Shown here: one piece after another, positions 7,712-15,173 of the stretch | How the letters are laid out: the number at the start of each line of letters is the position of its first letter | How positions within the stretch are numbered: position 1 is the first letter of the stretch | Assembly: GCA_944384285.1 (NCBI GenBank) | Contig: CALWSX010000164.1 | Span: 1 to 37,123 of the forward strand | DNA from: an uncultured Lachnospiraceae bacterium | Lineage (GTDB): Bacteria > Bacillota > Clostridia > Lachnospirales > Anaerotignaceae | DNA length: 37,123 nt | Direction: 5' to 3' | Notes under the pieces: model-generated | The model's database searches: none | What the model was told of the DNA's origin: nothing | What the model saw: the letters and a program-made list of their open reading frames with translations, nothing else | Program-made: the position numbers and the translations under genes

Positions 7712-9076
7712 ATGGATAAAAGTGATTTAAGCAGATTTACAAATATGTCTGTAAGAAGTGCAGTATTTAAAAATGCTATACCTTCTATCGTAGCTATGCT
7801 TATGGTTTTAATATATAATCTTGCAGACACTTTCTTTATAGGTCAAACAAGAAACGATTTTCAGGTTGCAGCTGTATCTCTTGCAACTCCAGTTTTTCTT
7901 TTTTTTACTGCTTTTGGTAATGTTTTCGGAATTGGTGGTTCTTCTGTAATTTCGAGGTCATTGGGTGAAGGAAAATATGATTATGTAAAAAAAGTTTCTT
8001 CATTCTGTATGTGGTCATGTGTAATAGTAGGTATTGCATTTATGGCTTTTTTACTTATCTTCATGGACGATATACTTGTACTTATTGGTGCAAGTGCGGA
8101 AACATACGAATATACTAAAACATATTTAACAATAGTTTCTTTTTGTGGTCCGTTTGTACTTGTAGGAACTTGTTTTTCAAATGTAATACGTGGTGAAGGT
8201 AAACCTGGAGTTGCCATGACAGGTATGTTTATTGGTAACTTAACAAATATCATATTAGACCCAATTATGATTCTTACAATGGGGCTTGAAATAAAAGGTG
8301 CGGCAATAGCTACTGTTATAGGAAATATATTTGGTGCTGCATATTACATAATTTATTTTTTAAGAAAAAAATCCATATTAAGTATAAACATAAAAGATTT
8401 TACATTAAAGGAAAAAGTTTTTTCAAAAACAATATCAATAGGTATACCATCATCTTTGGGTTCAATACTTATGAGTGTTGCACAAATAACAGCAAACAGC
8501 GTAATTTCAAAATATGGAGATATGGCAGTTGCCGCTATGGGTGTAACATTTAAAGTAATGATTATAATCACTCTTGCAGCCATTGGCTTAGGACAAGGAG
8601 TTCAGCCTCTTTTAGGTTTTTGCTACGGTTCAAGAAACAAGAAACGATTTAAAGAAATACTTAGATTTTCACTTTTATTTTCTTTCATAATGTGCGCATG
8701 TTTAACTATATTATGTTTTGTATTTATAAACAACATAGTTGGAGTTTTCTTAACAGAAACAACATCAATAGGCTACGCTGTTAGCTTTTCAAGAAAAATG
8801 CTTACAACAACTACATTATTCGGACTTTTCTTCGTTTTTATGAACTCACTCCAGGCTATGGGAGCAGCATTACCTTCACTTATAACTTCAATTTGCCGTC
8901 AAGGTTTAATTTATATACCATCATTATTTGTACTTGACAAAATTTTTAGATTAGAAGGTATTATATGGTCACAACCTTTATCAGACTTATGTTCTCTTAT
9001 AATAGTTATAATTTTCTATAAAATAACTATGAAAAAAAATCAAAAAATATTTGATGAAGGAAATATACCAGCTTAA
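7712..9076 (+). CDS. MATE-family multidrug efflux transporter
   Basis: 454-residue integral membrane protein of the MATE (multi-antimicrobial extrusion) family, which exports cationic drugs or dyes in exchange for Na+ or H+. About twelve hydrophobic segments are visible in two related halves. The first half begins with a NAIPSIVAMLMVLIYNLADT segment followed by FFIGQT, and the second half carries SIGIPSSLGSILMSVAQI, the matching repeat. Length is typical. AAGGAG lies upstream of the ATG. It follows a marR gene and a palindrome, so it is likely an inducible efflux pump. The substrate cannot be read from the sequence. Confidence 0.93.
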   Translation: MDKSDLSRFTNMSVRSAVFKNAIPSIVAMLMVLIYNLADTFFIGQTRNDFQVAAVSLATPVFLFFTAFGNVFGIGGSSVISRSLGEGKYDYVKKVSSFCMWSCVIVGIAFMAFLLIFMDDILVLIGASAETYEYTKTYLTIVSFCGPFVLVGTCFSNVIRGEGKPGVAMTGMFIGNLTNIILDPIMILTMGLEIKGAAIATVIGNIFGAAYYIIYFLRKKSILSINIKDFTLKEKVFSKTISIGIPSSLGSILMSVAQITANSVISKYGDMAVAAMGVTFKVMIIITLAAIGLGQGVQPLLGFCYGSRNKKRFKEILRFSLLFSFIMCACLTILCFVFINNIVGVFLTETTSIGYAVSFSRKMLTTTTLFGLFFVFMNSLQAMGAALPSLITSICRQGLIYIPSLFVLDKIFRLEGIIWSQPLSDLCSLIIVIIFYKITMKKNQKIFDEGNIPA

Positions 9077-9102
9077 GAAACAGAAAAACAATTTATTTAA
9101 AT

Positions 9103-9133
9103 AAAAAAACACAGGCTATTCCTGTGTTTTTTT
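9103..9133. terminator. Bidirectional terminator between MATE and recF
   Basis: The stem AAAAAAACACAGG (9103-9115) / CCTGTGTTTTTTT (9121-9133) with loop CTATT has a T-tract in both directions. It serves the converging MATE (+) and recF (-) genes and overlaps the recF stop codon. Confidence 0.92.
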
Positions 9134-10190
9134 ATATTATATTTCCTTCTTTAATACAAAATACTTTTGCACTTTCTTTTAATTTAGATAAAGATGCGTC
9201 AAAACCCGTACAAGTAATAATAGTTTGAAGGTCAAACATATTTTCTACCAAAAGAGACTGTCTTTTATCATCAAGTTCGGATAAAACATCATCTAACAAA
9301 AGAACAGGTTTTTTATTTGTAATATTTTTAATTATATCTATTTCAGAAAGTTTAACGGACAAAACAGCCGTTCTCTGCTGTCCCTGAGAACCATATATTT
9401 TAGCATCTTTTCCATTTATAAAAAATGAAATATCATCTTTATGAGGACCGGACATTGTATTTTTTAAATATATATCTTTTTCTCTGTTTTGTTTAAATTT
9501 TTCAAAAAAATCATTAATATTAACATTTGGTTTATATTTAAGCAAAAGCTCTTCTTTACCAGATGTTATTTTTTTATGTTTATCATTTGCATAGTCATTT
9601 ATTTTTTTAATATAGCTTTCTCTTAAAGATATAATCTTTTCAGCATACATAAAAAGCTGTTCATCATAAACGGATAAAAGCTCATAATTAACATCATTTA
9701 ATTTAAGAAGTAAATTTCTTTGTTTTAAAATCTTATAATAATTTTTAAGGCTATTGTAATACAAAGGATTAATCTGGCATATTTCCATATCCAAAAATCG
9801 TCTACGTTCTGAAGGTCCGCCTTTTATTAAATTAAGGTCATCGGGAGAGAATATAACCGTTAATAAATTCCCGAAAAGGTCACCCAATTTTTTAACCGGT
9901 ATTTTATTTACAAGTATAGATTTTCGCCCTTCATTTACTATATGAACATCAATAGTATTTCCTTCTGACGTATATGTCGTAATATGAGCTTCTTTTTTAT
10001 CTTTTTTTATAAGATGATTTTCTGTTCTTGTTTTTTGAGAACGACCCATAGAAGAAATATAAATAGATTCAAGTATATTTGTTTTTCCCTGGCCGTTATC
10101 TCCATAAAGAATATTTGTTTTTTCGGAAAGCTCAATATTAATTTCCGAAATATTTCTAAAATCCTTTAAACTAAGACTTTTTATATACAA
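9132..10190 (-). CDS. recF: DNA replication and repair protein RecF
   Basis: 352-residue SMC-like ATPase that loads RecA at single-stranded gaps with RecO and RecR. Walker A is GDNGQGKT (residues 30-37). The ABC signature region reads MSGPHKDD...YGSQGQQRTAVLSVKLSE, and Walker B is PVLLLDDVLSELD. The start codon is TTG at 10190: AGAGGTG lies just upstream and no ATG fits. It follows dnaN by 28 bases in the same operon. The small S4-domain gene (yaaA/rlbA) that commonly sits between dnaN and recF in Firmicutes is absent. Confidence 0.95.
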   Translation of the reverse strand: MYIKSLSLKDFRNISEINIELSEKTNILYGDNGQGKTNILESIYISSMGRSQKTRTENHLIKKDKKEAHITTYTSEGNTIDVHIVNEGRKSILVNKIPVKKLGDLFGNLLTVIFSPDDLNLIKGGPSERRRFLDMEICQINPLYYNSLKNYYKILKQRNLLLKLNDVNYELLSVYDEQLFMYAEKIISLRESYIKKINDYANDKHKKITSGKEELLLKYKPNVNINDFFEKFKQNREKDIYLKNTMSGPHKDDISFFINGKDAKIYGSQGQQRTAVLSVKLSEIDIIKNITNKKPVLLLDDVLSELDDKRQSLLVENMFDLQTIITCTGFDASLSKLKESAKVFCIKEGNII

Positions 10191-10218
10191 AAAATCACCT
10201 CTTAAAAAACAGTAAAAA

Positions 10219-11322
10219 TTAAATTCTTAAAGGTAAAACAAGATATTTATAATTTTCTTTTTCAGTACCTTTAATAATGCAAGGGCTTAAAGAAGTTGTA
10301 AAATACATAGATACATAATCTTCATCAATCGCTCTTAAAGCCTCTGAAATATATCTTGGGTTAAAAGCAATTTTTAAATTATCGCCGTCTGTTTCCGCAT
10401 GAATTTCGTCTTCTGTATTTCCGAACTGGGAATCTGAAGATATTTTTAATAATCCCAAAGATATTTCAAATTTAACAGGTATTTTTTTAATTTCCTTTGC
10501 AAATAAAGAAGCACGGTCAAGAGCCTGTAAAAGTTCTGTTTTATTAACGATAATTTTAGTTTTATATTCGTTTGTAAAACTCTGTTCGTATTTTATAAAG
10601 TCACCGTCAATAAGTCTTGATAAAAGTATATTTCCCGAAATATCAAAAAGAATGTTTTTATCATCAAAGAAAATATAAACAAAATCATCTTCTTCTGAAG
10701 GAAGAATTTTTGAAAGCTCGTTTAATGTTTTTCCAGGAACGATTATACTATTTTCATCAGCATTTTCAATTTCTTCTTCGATATAAGAAATTCTGTAACC
10801 GTCAACAGAAACCATTGAAATTTTATTATTATCAGTTTCAATAAGTTCACCTGTTAAAACAGGTCTATTTGACGCATCTGCTGCTACAGAAAAAACTGTT
10901 TGTTTAATCATATTTTTAAAAACAGAAGATTTTATTTTTATGCTGTTTTCTTTTTCGAAATTTTCGATTTTAGGAAAACTTTCACTGTTTTGAGCCATAA
11001 TATTAAACTTACTCTTATCACAAGTTAAAACTGTCTTAAAATCATCAGAACATGAAAGTTTTACTTTTTCACCAGTAAATTTTCTAATAATATCAAAGAA
11101 AAAGCTAGCATTTATTGCTATAGAACCGTCTTCAATAACTTCTGCCTCTATTTCTTTTGTTTTTATAGCTATTTCAAGGTCGTTAGCAGTTAAAGAAATT
11201 CCGGTATTATTTGCTTCTATTAAAATACACTCTAATATAGGAAGAGTAGTACGACTGTTTACTGCTTTTGAAACTATATTTACTGCATCTAAAAGATCAC
11301 TTCTCTGACAAATAAATTCCAT
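10219..11322 (-). CDS. dnaN: DNA polymerase III beta subunit (sliding clamp)
   Basis: 367-residue ring-forming processivity clamp with the three-domain DnaN architecture. It starts MEFICQRSDLLDAVNIVSKA and includes TLPILECILIEA and VDGYRISYIEEEI, and it ends with KGTEKENYKYLVLPLRI, the C-terminal segment that forms part of the partner-binding pocket. The ATG has AAGGAG upstream. It lies downstream of dnaA across the origin unwinding region and is followed closely by recF. Confidence 0.97.
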   Translation of the reverse strand: MEFICQRSDLLDAVNIVSKAVNSRTTLPILECILIEANNTGISLTANDLEIAIKTKEIEAEVIEDGSIAINASFFFDIIRKFTGEKVKLSCSDDFKTVLTCDKSKFNIMAQNSESFPKIENFEKENSIKIKSSVFKNMIKQTVFSVAADASNRPVLTGELIETDNNKISMVSVDGYRISYIEEEIENADENSIIVPGKTLNELSKILPSEEDDFVYIFFDDKNILFDISGNILLSRLIDGDFIKYEQSFTNEYKTKIIVNKTELLQALDRASLFAKEIKKIPVKFEISLGLLKISSDSQFGNTEDEIHAETDGDNLKIAFNPRYISEALRAIDEDYVSMYFTTSLSPCIIKGTEKENYKYLVLPLRI

Positions 11323-11613
11323 AAAATCTCTCCTTATAATTTTTGTATGAGGATAACTTAGTTGTTAACAAAATAAAGTTTTTAATAAATTAATAAAATA
11401 ATAAAGTTAAATTAGTAGTAATAGTAGTAGGGCCTGTTTATTTGTTGATAACTCATAAAACGTTTAAAAATCAAAGTTTTTAACAAATATTAACTATGTT
11501 GATAAATAAAATTAAATTTTTAAGATATTAACATTGTTAACAGCTTGTTTTTAAAACAAAAGTTATCAACATTTTTTGAACACAAAATTAACATAAAATA
11601 AACAAGCTTAAAT
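11323..11613. other. oriC: Replication origin, unwinding part (between dnaA and dnaN)
   Basis: This 291-base gap has the parts of a Firmicutes basal unwinding system. DnaA boxes of the TTATCAACA/TGTTGATAA type (one mismatch to consensus) lie at 11443-11451, 11497-11505 and 11563-11571. Reading in the dnaA direction (minus strand), the box nearest dnaN is followed after 8 bases by a GGCC block (11431-11434), then six DnaA-trios (11413-11430), then about 50 bases of nearly pure A/T (11364-11412). This is the order described for B. subtilis oriC, where DnaA spreads from the boxes onto the trios and melts the duplex. Confidence 0.88.
11413..11430 (+). other. DnaA-trio array (origin unwinding element)
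   Basis: Six contiguous triplets read TAGTAGTAATAGTAGTAG on the plus strand and abut GGCC. DnaA-trios are 5'-TA(G/A) repeats read toward the boxes, which DnaA binds as single strand during unwinding. Spacing to the DnaA box at 11443 is short, as required. Confidence 0.85.
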
Positions 11614-11620
11614 TTAAGCT
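11605..11620. repeat. 16-base perfect palindrome across the dnaA stop codon
   Basis: AGCTTAAATTTAAGCT is a perfect inverted repeat covering the dnaA stop (11614-11616). It has no proper T-run downstream on the minus strand, so it is at best a weak terminator or pause site. A role is not evident. Confidence 0.5.
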
Positions 11621-12933
11621 CCTTTTATCCTTTTTTCAAGTTCAAAAAGGGTTTTTTCAAGTTCTTTATCCTTTTCAAGTTCTTTTTCTATTTTTGTACA
11701 AGCGTGAATTACTGTTGTATGGTCACGTCCTCCGAAAAATTCCCCTATTCTAGGAAGAGATGAGTCCAATAGTTTTCTTGAAAGATACATTGCTATCTGT
11801 CTTGGATAAGCAATATTTTTTGGTTTTTTAGGGCCTTTTAAGTCAGCTACAGATATTTTGTAATAAGAAGATACTATTTCCTGTATTAAAGGTATAGTAA
11901 TTTCTGTTTCTTTTTTCTCGCTGAAAATATCTTTTAAAGAGTTTTGTGCAAATTCAGGTGTAATTTCACTTCCTGTAAGTTTTGCATAAGCAACAATTCT
12001 TGTTAAAGCTCCTTCAAGCTCTCTTATGTTTGAAATAATTGATTTTGCTATAAAAGATATTACATTATCAGGTATATCAAGGTTTTCGGAATCAGTTTTC
12101 TTTCTTAAAATTGCCATTCTTGTTTCATAATCAGGTGGCTGAATATCTGCTATAAGACCACCTTCAAAACGGCTTCTTAACCTGCTTTCAAGAGTTTGAA
12201 TTTCTTTTGGTGGACGATCACTTGAAATAATAATTTGTTTGTTTGCTGTATGTAATGCATTAAATGTATGGAAAAATTCTTCCTGTGTACTTTCTTTTTT
12301 GGCTATAAACTGAATATCGTCTATAAGAAGTACATCTACATCTCTGTATTTATTTCTGAATTGTTCGTTTGTGTTTGTTTTAATTGAGTTAATAAGCTCA
12401 TTTGTAAATGTTTCTGTAGAAACGTATAAAACTTTGCTTTGTGGGCTGTTGTCTAATATAAAATGAGCTATAGACTGCATAAGATGTGTTTTACCAAGTC
12501 CAACGTCACCATAAAGGAAAAGGGGGTTATATGCACCGGCAGGATTTTCCGCAACCGCAAGGCTTGCCGCATGTGCCATTCTGTTTCCGCTTCCTACAAC
12601 AAATGTGTCAAAAGTATATCTAGGGTTAAGATTTGCTCTTAAAACATTGTCTTCTTTTTTCTCTTTTGGTTTTGATGTATTTTTGTCGGAATCATTTATT
12701 ATGGTAATATTGTAATTTTTGCCGGAAATATCGTTTATTATTGCTTTTATCTGCTCTAAGTATCTTCTTTCAATAGTTTCCTTATAAAGACCTGTTTCAT
12801 TGTCTTTTACATAAAAAACTATATTATTGTCGTCATAACTTACAAGCTGCATTGCCGTTATCCATGTATTATAAACGACTTCGGTCATATTTTTTTTAAG
12901 CACAGACTTAGCTGTATCCCATAATTTAGTCAT
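11614..12933 (-). CDS. dnaA: Chromosomal replication initiator protein DnaA
   Basis: AAA+ ATPase that binds DnaA boxes and opens the origin. I choose the ATG at 12933 (MTKLWDTAKS, 439 residues) because AGGAGG lies six bases upstream; a longer in-frame start at 12963 lacks such a site. Domain I is about 1-75, and a Lys/Asp-rich linker runs to about 97. Walker A GDVGLGKT (142-149) and Walker B VDVLLIDDIQF lie in domain III. Domain IV ends with the DNA-binding signature GGRDHTTVIHACTKIEK. DnaA boxes flank the gene on both sides, which also implies autoregulation. A TATAAT at 12955-12960 (minus strand) could be its -10, but I see no good -35. Confidence 0.97.
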   Translation of the reverse strand: MTKLWDTAKSVLKKNMTEVVYNTWITAMQLVSYDDNNIVFYVKDNETGLYKETIERRYLEQIKAIINDISGKNYNITIINDSDKNTSKPKEKKEDNVLRANLNPRYTFDTFVVGSGNRMAHAASLAVAENPAGAYNPLFLYGDVGLGKTHLMQSIAHFILDNSPQSKVLYVSTETFTNELINSIKTNTNEQFRNKYRDVDVLLIDDIQFIAKKESTQEEFFHTFNALHTANKQIIISSDRPPKEIQTLESRLRSRFEGGLIADIQPPDYETRMAILRKKTDSENLDIPDNVISFIAKSIISNIRELEGALTRIVAYAKLTGSEITPEFAQNSLKDIFSEKKETEITIPLIQEIVSSYYKISVADLKGPKKPKNIAYPRQIAMYLSRKLLDSSLPRIGEFFGGRDHTTVIHACTKIEKELEKDKELEKTLFELEKRIKGA

Positions 12934-13031
12934 TTTTTTCCTCCTATGTAATACATTATACATGTGTATAATTATAAAAAATAAAATGTGAAAATATAAT
13001 TTAAATATGTTATCAATACTATCAACATATA

Positions 13032-13194
13032 TGTGGACAAGGTATTAACATATATTAATCCGTGTAAAAAAGCCATTATTTTCAAGATAATGTTTTTTTG
13101 TTATGTGTTATACACAGATTTATACACAGAATGTGGATAAATTAATACTATAAACAATTAAAAACAAGTTATAAAGTGTTTATTTTGTGGATAA
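13032..13194. promoter_or_regulatory. DnaA-box cluster upstream of dnaA
   Basis: Four perfect boxes match TTATNCACA or its complement: 13108-13116 and 13120-13128 (TTATACACA), 13132-13140 and 13186-13194 (TGTGGATAA). A fifth, TGTGGACAA at 13032-13040, has one mismatch. The first three perfect boxes begin at exact 12-base intervals. This corresponds to the upstream half of a bipartite origin and probably also controls dnaA transcription. Confidence 0.88.
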
Positions 13195-13674
13195 CTAAAA
13201 AAACAAAAAAATAAAATGGCTTTGCCTGTTAATAACTATATCAAAAATATACTCTGTTTTCAATTGTTAATATTGATAGCAATTTATTTTAAACTTTATT
13301 TTGTATAGTAATTTTAACATAGAAGTACATTAAAAAAATTTCAATTTAATATCAATTTTTAAGTCGAAAAATTAATTTTTATAAAAAAAAATACATAAAA
13401 ATTAAAATTTTTTTATTATTAATTTTTTAACAATTTAATTTGGTAAAATGTACGAATTGTTTAAAAAAAAGTAACAAAGTTTATCTAAATTTTATATAAA
13501 CCTATGCAAAGTTTACTATTCAAAATCGAATTATTAATATAAAATATTTTAAAACTAAAAAAAATAGCTAAAAATTCAATAATTTTTTAATTTAAAAATT
13601 ATTATTTTCGTTTTAATTTTTATTAACTTTTATGTAAGAAACTTTTAGGTTTATGTATATTACCTATAGATAAA

Positions 13675-13703
13675 TTGCAAAAAACGTAATATAATGATAT
13701 AGT
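13675..13703 (+). promoter_or_regulatory. Promoter of the V-type ATPase operon
   Basis: A -35 TTGCAA (13675-13680), a 17-base spacer and a -10 TATAGT (13698-13703) lie 57 bases before the first gene. A TATAAT at 13690 could serve instead but has no matching -35. Confidence 0.6.
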
Positions 13704-13760
13704 CGATTTTAGGGTAATAATGTAAGTAAAAGTAATATTTGTTGGGAAGGAGGTTTAGGT

Positions 13761-14081
13761 ATGAATAATGAAAGTTTAGATGTTATAAGCAAATTGGTTG
13801 AAATCGAAAAAATGGCAAAATCCATTACAGATGACAGTGTTAAAATGAAAGCACAGTTAAACGAAAAGATCAAAGCTGAAATTGAAGAAATCACTAAGGC
13901 GCTTTCCGCTGCCGAAGAGGAAATCTACAAAAATACAGCCGACTCTTTAGTTAAAGAAACTGATACTGCTTTACAAGAAGCTGAATCCAAAATGAAAGCT
14001 GCTATTGCCGAACTTGAAAAAATCGGTGCAGAAAGCGGTGACACCTGGGCTTTAAAAACATTTGAAAAAATCGTAAAATAA
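13761..14081 (+). CDS. V-type ATPase peripheral stalk subunit (G/H, AhaH/NtpF-like)
   Basis: 106-residue, highly charged, mainly helical protein rich in Ala, Glu and Lys, with long heptad-like stretches. This is typical of the short stalk subunit that pairs with subunit E to form the peripheral stator. It is the first gene of the operon, as expected for this subunit in many bacterial and archaeal V/A-ATPase operons. AAGGAGG lies seven bases before the ATG. Sequence conservation in this family is low, so the assignment rests on length, composition and position. Confidence 0.8.
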   Translation: MNNESLDVISKLVEIEKMAKSITDDSVKMKAQLNEKIKAEIEEITKALSAAEEEIYKNTADSLVKETDTALQEAESKMKAAIAELEKIGAESGDTWALKTFEKIVK

Positions 14082-14120
14082 CCCTCCTAAAATTTAAAAA
14101 AGGAAGAGGTGAGAAAAAAG

Positions 14121-15173
14121 ATGTTCTCTGCAAAGAATTATGGTGGGATTGTTACAAAAACAAAAGCTATTTACGGCAAGAGAATAAAGCCATCTGATTA
14201 TGAGGCTTTAGCAAATATGAAAACTGTTCCGCAGATAGCAAAATACATAATGAGTCATGAGGGCTATAAAGACGCATTCCCAGAAACAGGCAATAAAGAA
14301 AACAAAACCAGCTACATTGAGGGTAAACTTAAAGCTGAGCTTGAAAAAGAGTTTATGAGAGTTTTAAAATTTGCAAATGGCGACGATCACAGATTGCTTG
14401 AGGCTATATATACAAGACTTGAAATTGACGAAATGCTTTATTTCCTTCGTAAACTTGTTTCCGAAAGAACAGATTCTTATGAACCACGTATTTCGGAAGC
14501 CTTCAGACAACGCTCTAAAATTAACTTTAACGCATTTAAAGAAGCAAAAACTTTTCAGGATTTCATGGAAGTTATCAAAAATTCCAAGTACTATGAACCA
14601 CTTGTTAGATTCCTTCCAGTAGGTAAATTTGACTACACTGAAGTTGAAAATGTTTTATCTTCTCTCTATTATGCGGAAGTACTTAAACGTATTGAAAAAT
14701 ACGCACCTAAAAACGATGTTGCAATATTGCAAGATTTTATTGGCGGTCTTGTTGATTTAACTAATTTCTTTAGAATCATAAGATGCAAAAGATATCATAA
14801 ACTTGACGGCGAGCTTATATATGCTAATTTATTACCTCTTACATATAAGCTTGACAAGAAAATTATTGCCGACATGGTTGACGCTCCAAATTGGAACGAT
14901 GCCTACAATATAATTTATTCAACTAAATACAAAAAACTCTTCGAACAAGCAGAGTATGAATATGTTGAAGAATACTTACAGGAATTTGCCTGGGATTGTG
15001 CATCAAAAATTTTACATGGAAATAACGCAACCATAACAATGCCTTTTGCTTATTTCTATGCAAAAAATATTGAAATTAAGAATTTGACCAACATTATAGA
15101 ATGTGTCAGATACGGTGTCGACTCAAAAGACATAAAAAGACACCTTATAGGAATAAAGGATGGTGAAAAATAA
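14121..15173 (+). CDS. ntpC: V-type ATPase subunit C
   Basis: Subunit C (eukaryotic d-like) joins the central rotor axle to the membrane ring. The V-ATPase C/AC39 family is recognisable by the N-terminal NYGGIVTKTKAIYGKRI region, DFIGGLVDLTNFFRIIRCKRY and the C-terminal PFAYFYAKNIEIKNLTNII. I use the ATG at 14121 (350 residues) because AGGAAGAGGTGAG lies seven bases upstream; a GTG 12 bases earlier falls inside that ribosome site. Its last base overlaps the start of subunit I. Position two, before I, is unlike the E-C-F order of Enterococcus ntp operons. Confidence 0.9.
   Translation: MFSAKNYGGIVTKTKAIYGKRIKPSDYEALANMKTVPQIAKYIMSHEGYKDAFPETGNKENKTSYIEGKLKAELEKEFMRVLKFANGDDHRLLEAIYTRLEIDEMLYFLRKLVSERTDSYEPRISEAFRQRSKINFNAFKEAKTFQDFMEVIKNSKYYEPLVRFLPVGKFDYTEVENVLSSLYYAEVLKRIEKYAPKNDVAILQDFIGGLVDLTNFFRIIRCKRYHKLDGELIYANLLPLTYKLDKKIIADMVDAPNWNDAYNIIYSTKYKKLFEQAEYEYVEEYLQEFAWDCASKILHGNNATITMPFAYFYAKNIEIKNLTNIIECVRYGVDSKDIKRHLIGIKDGEK

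Larger units (their letters stand above)
12934..13760. other. oriC: Origin region upstream of dnaA and AT-rich gap before the V-ATPase operon
   Basis: This 827-base non-coding gap has two parts. 13032-13194 holds the DnaA-box cluster listed separately. 13195-13670 is extremely A/T-rich with many A and T runs, and I see no coding region, RNA gene or repeat unit in it. It may be a second easily melted region or a spacer. The V-ATPase promoter lies at its right end. The rpmH-rnpA genes that often stand opposite dnaA in Firmicutes are not here. Confidence 0.7.

Noticed and set aside
12934..12963. Longer DnaA with ten extra N-terminal residues
   Set aside because: The AGGAGG site is six bases before the ATG at 12933, and DnaA families start near this point.
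13195..13670. Possible small RNA or small ORFs in the AT-rich gap next to dnaA
   Set aside because: There are only A/T runs and no ribosome site, stable hairpin or tRNA-like fold; I could not support any gene.
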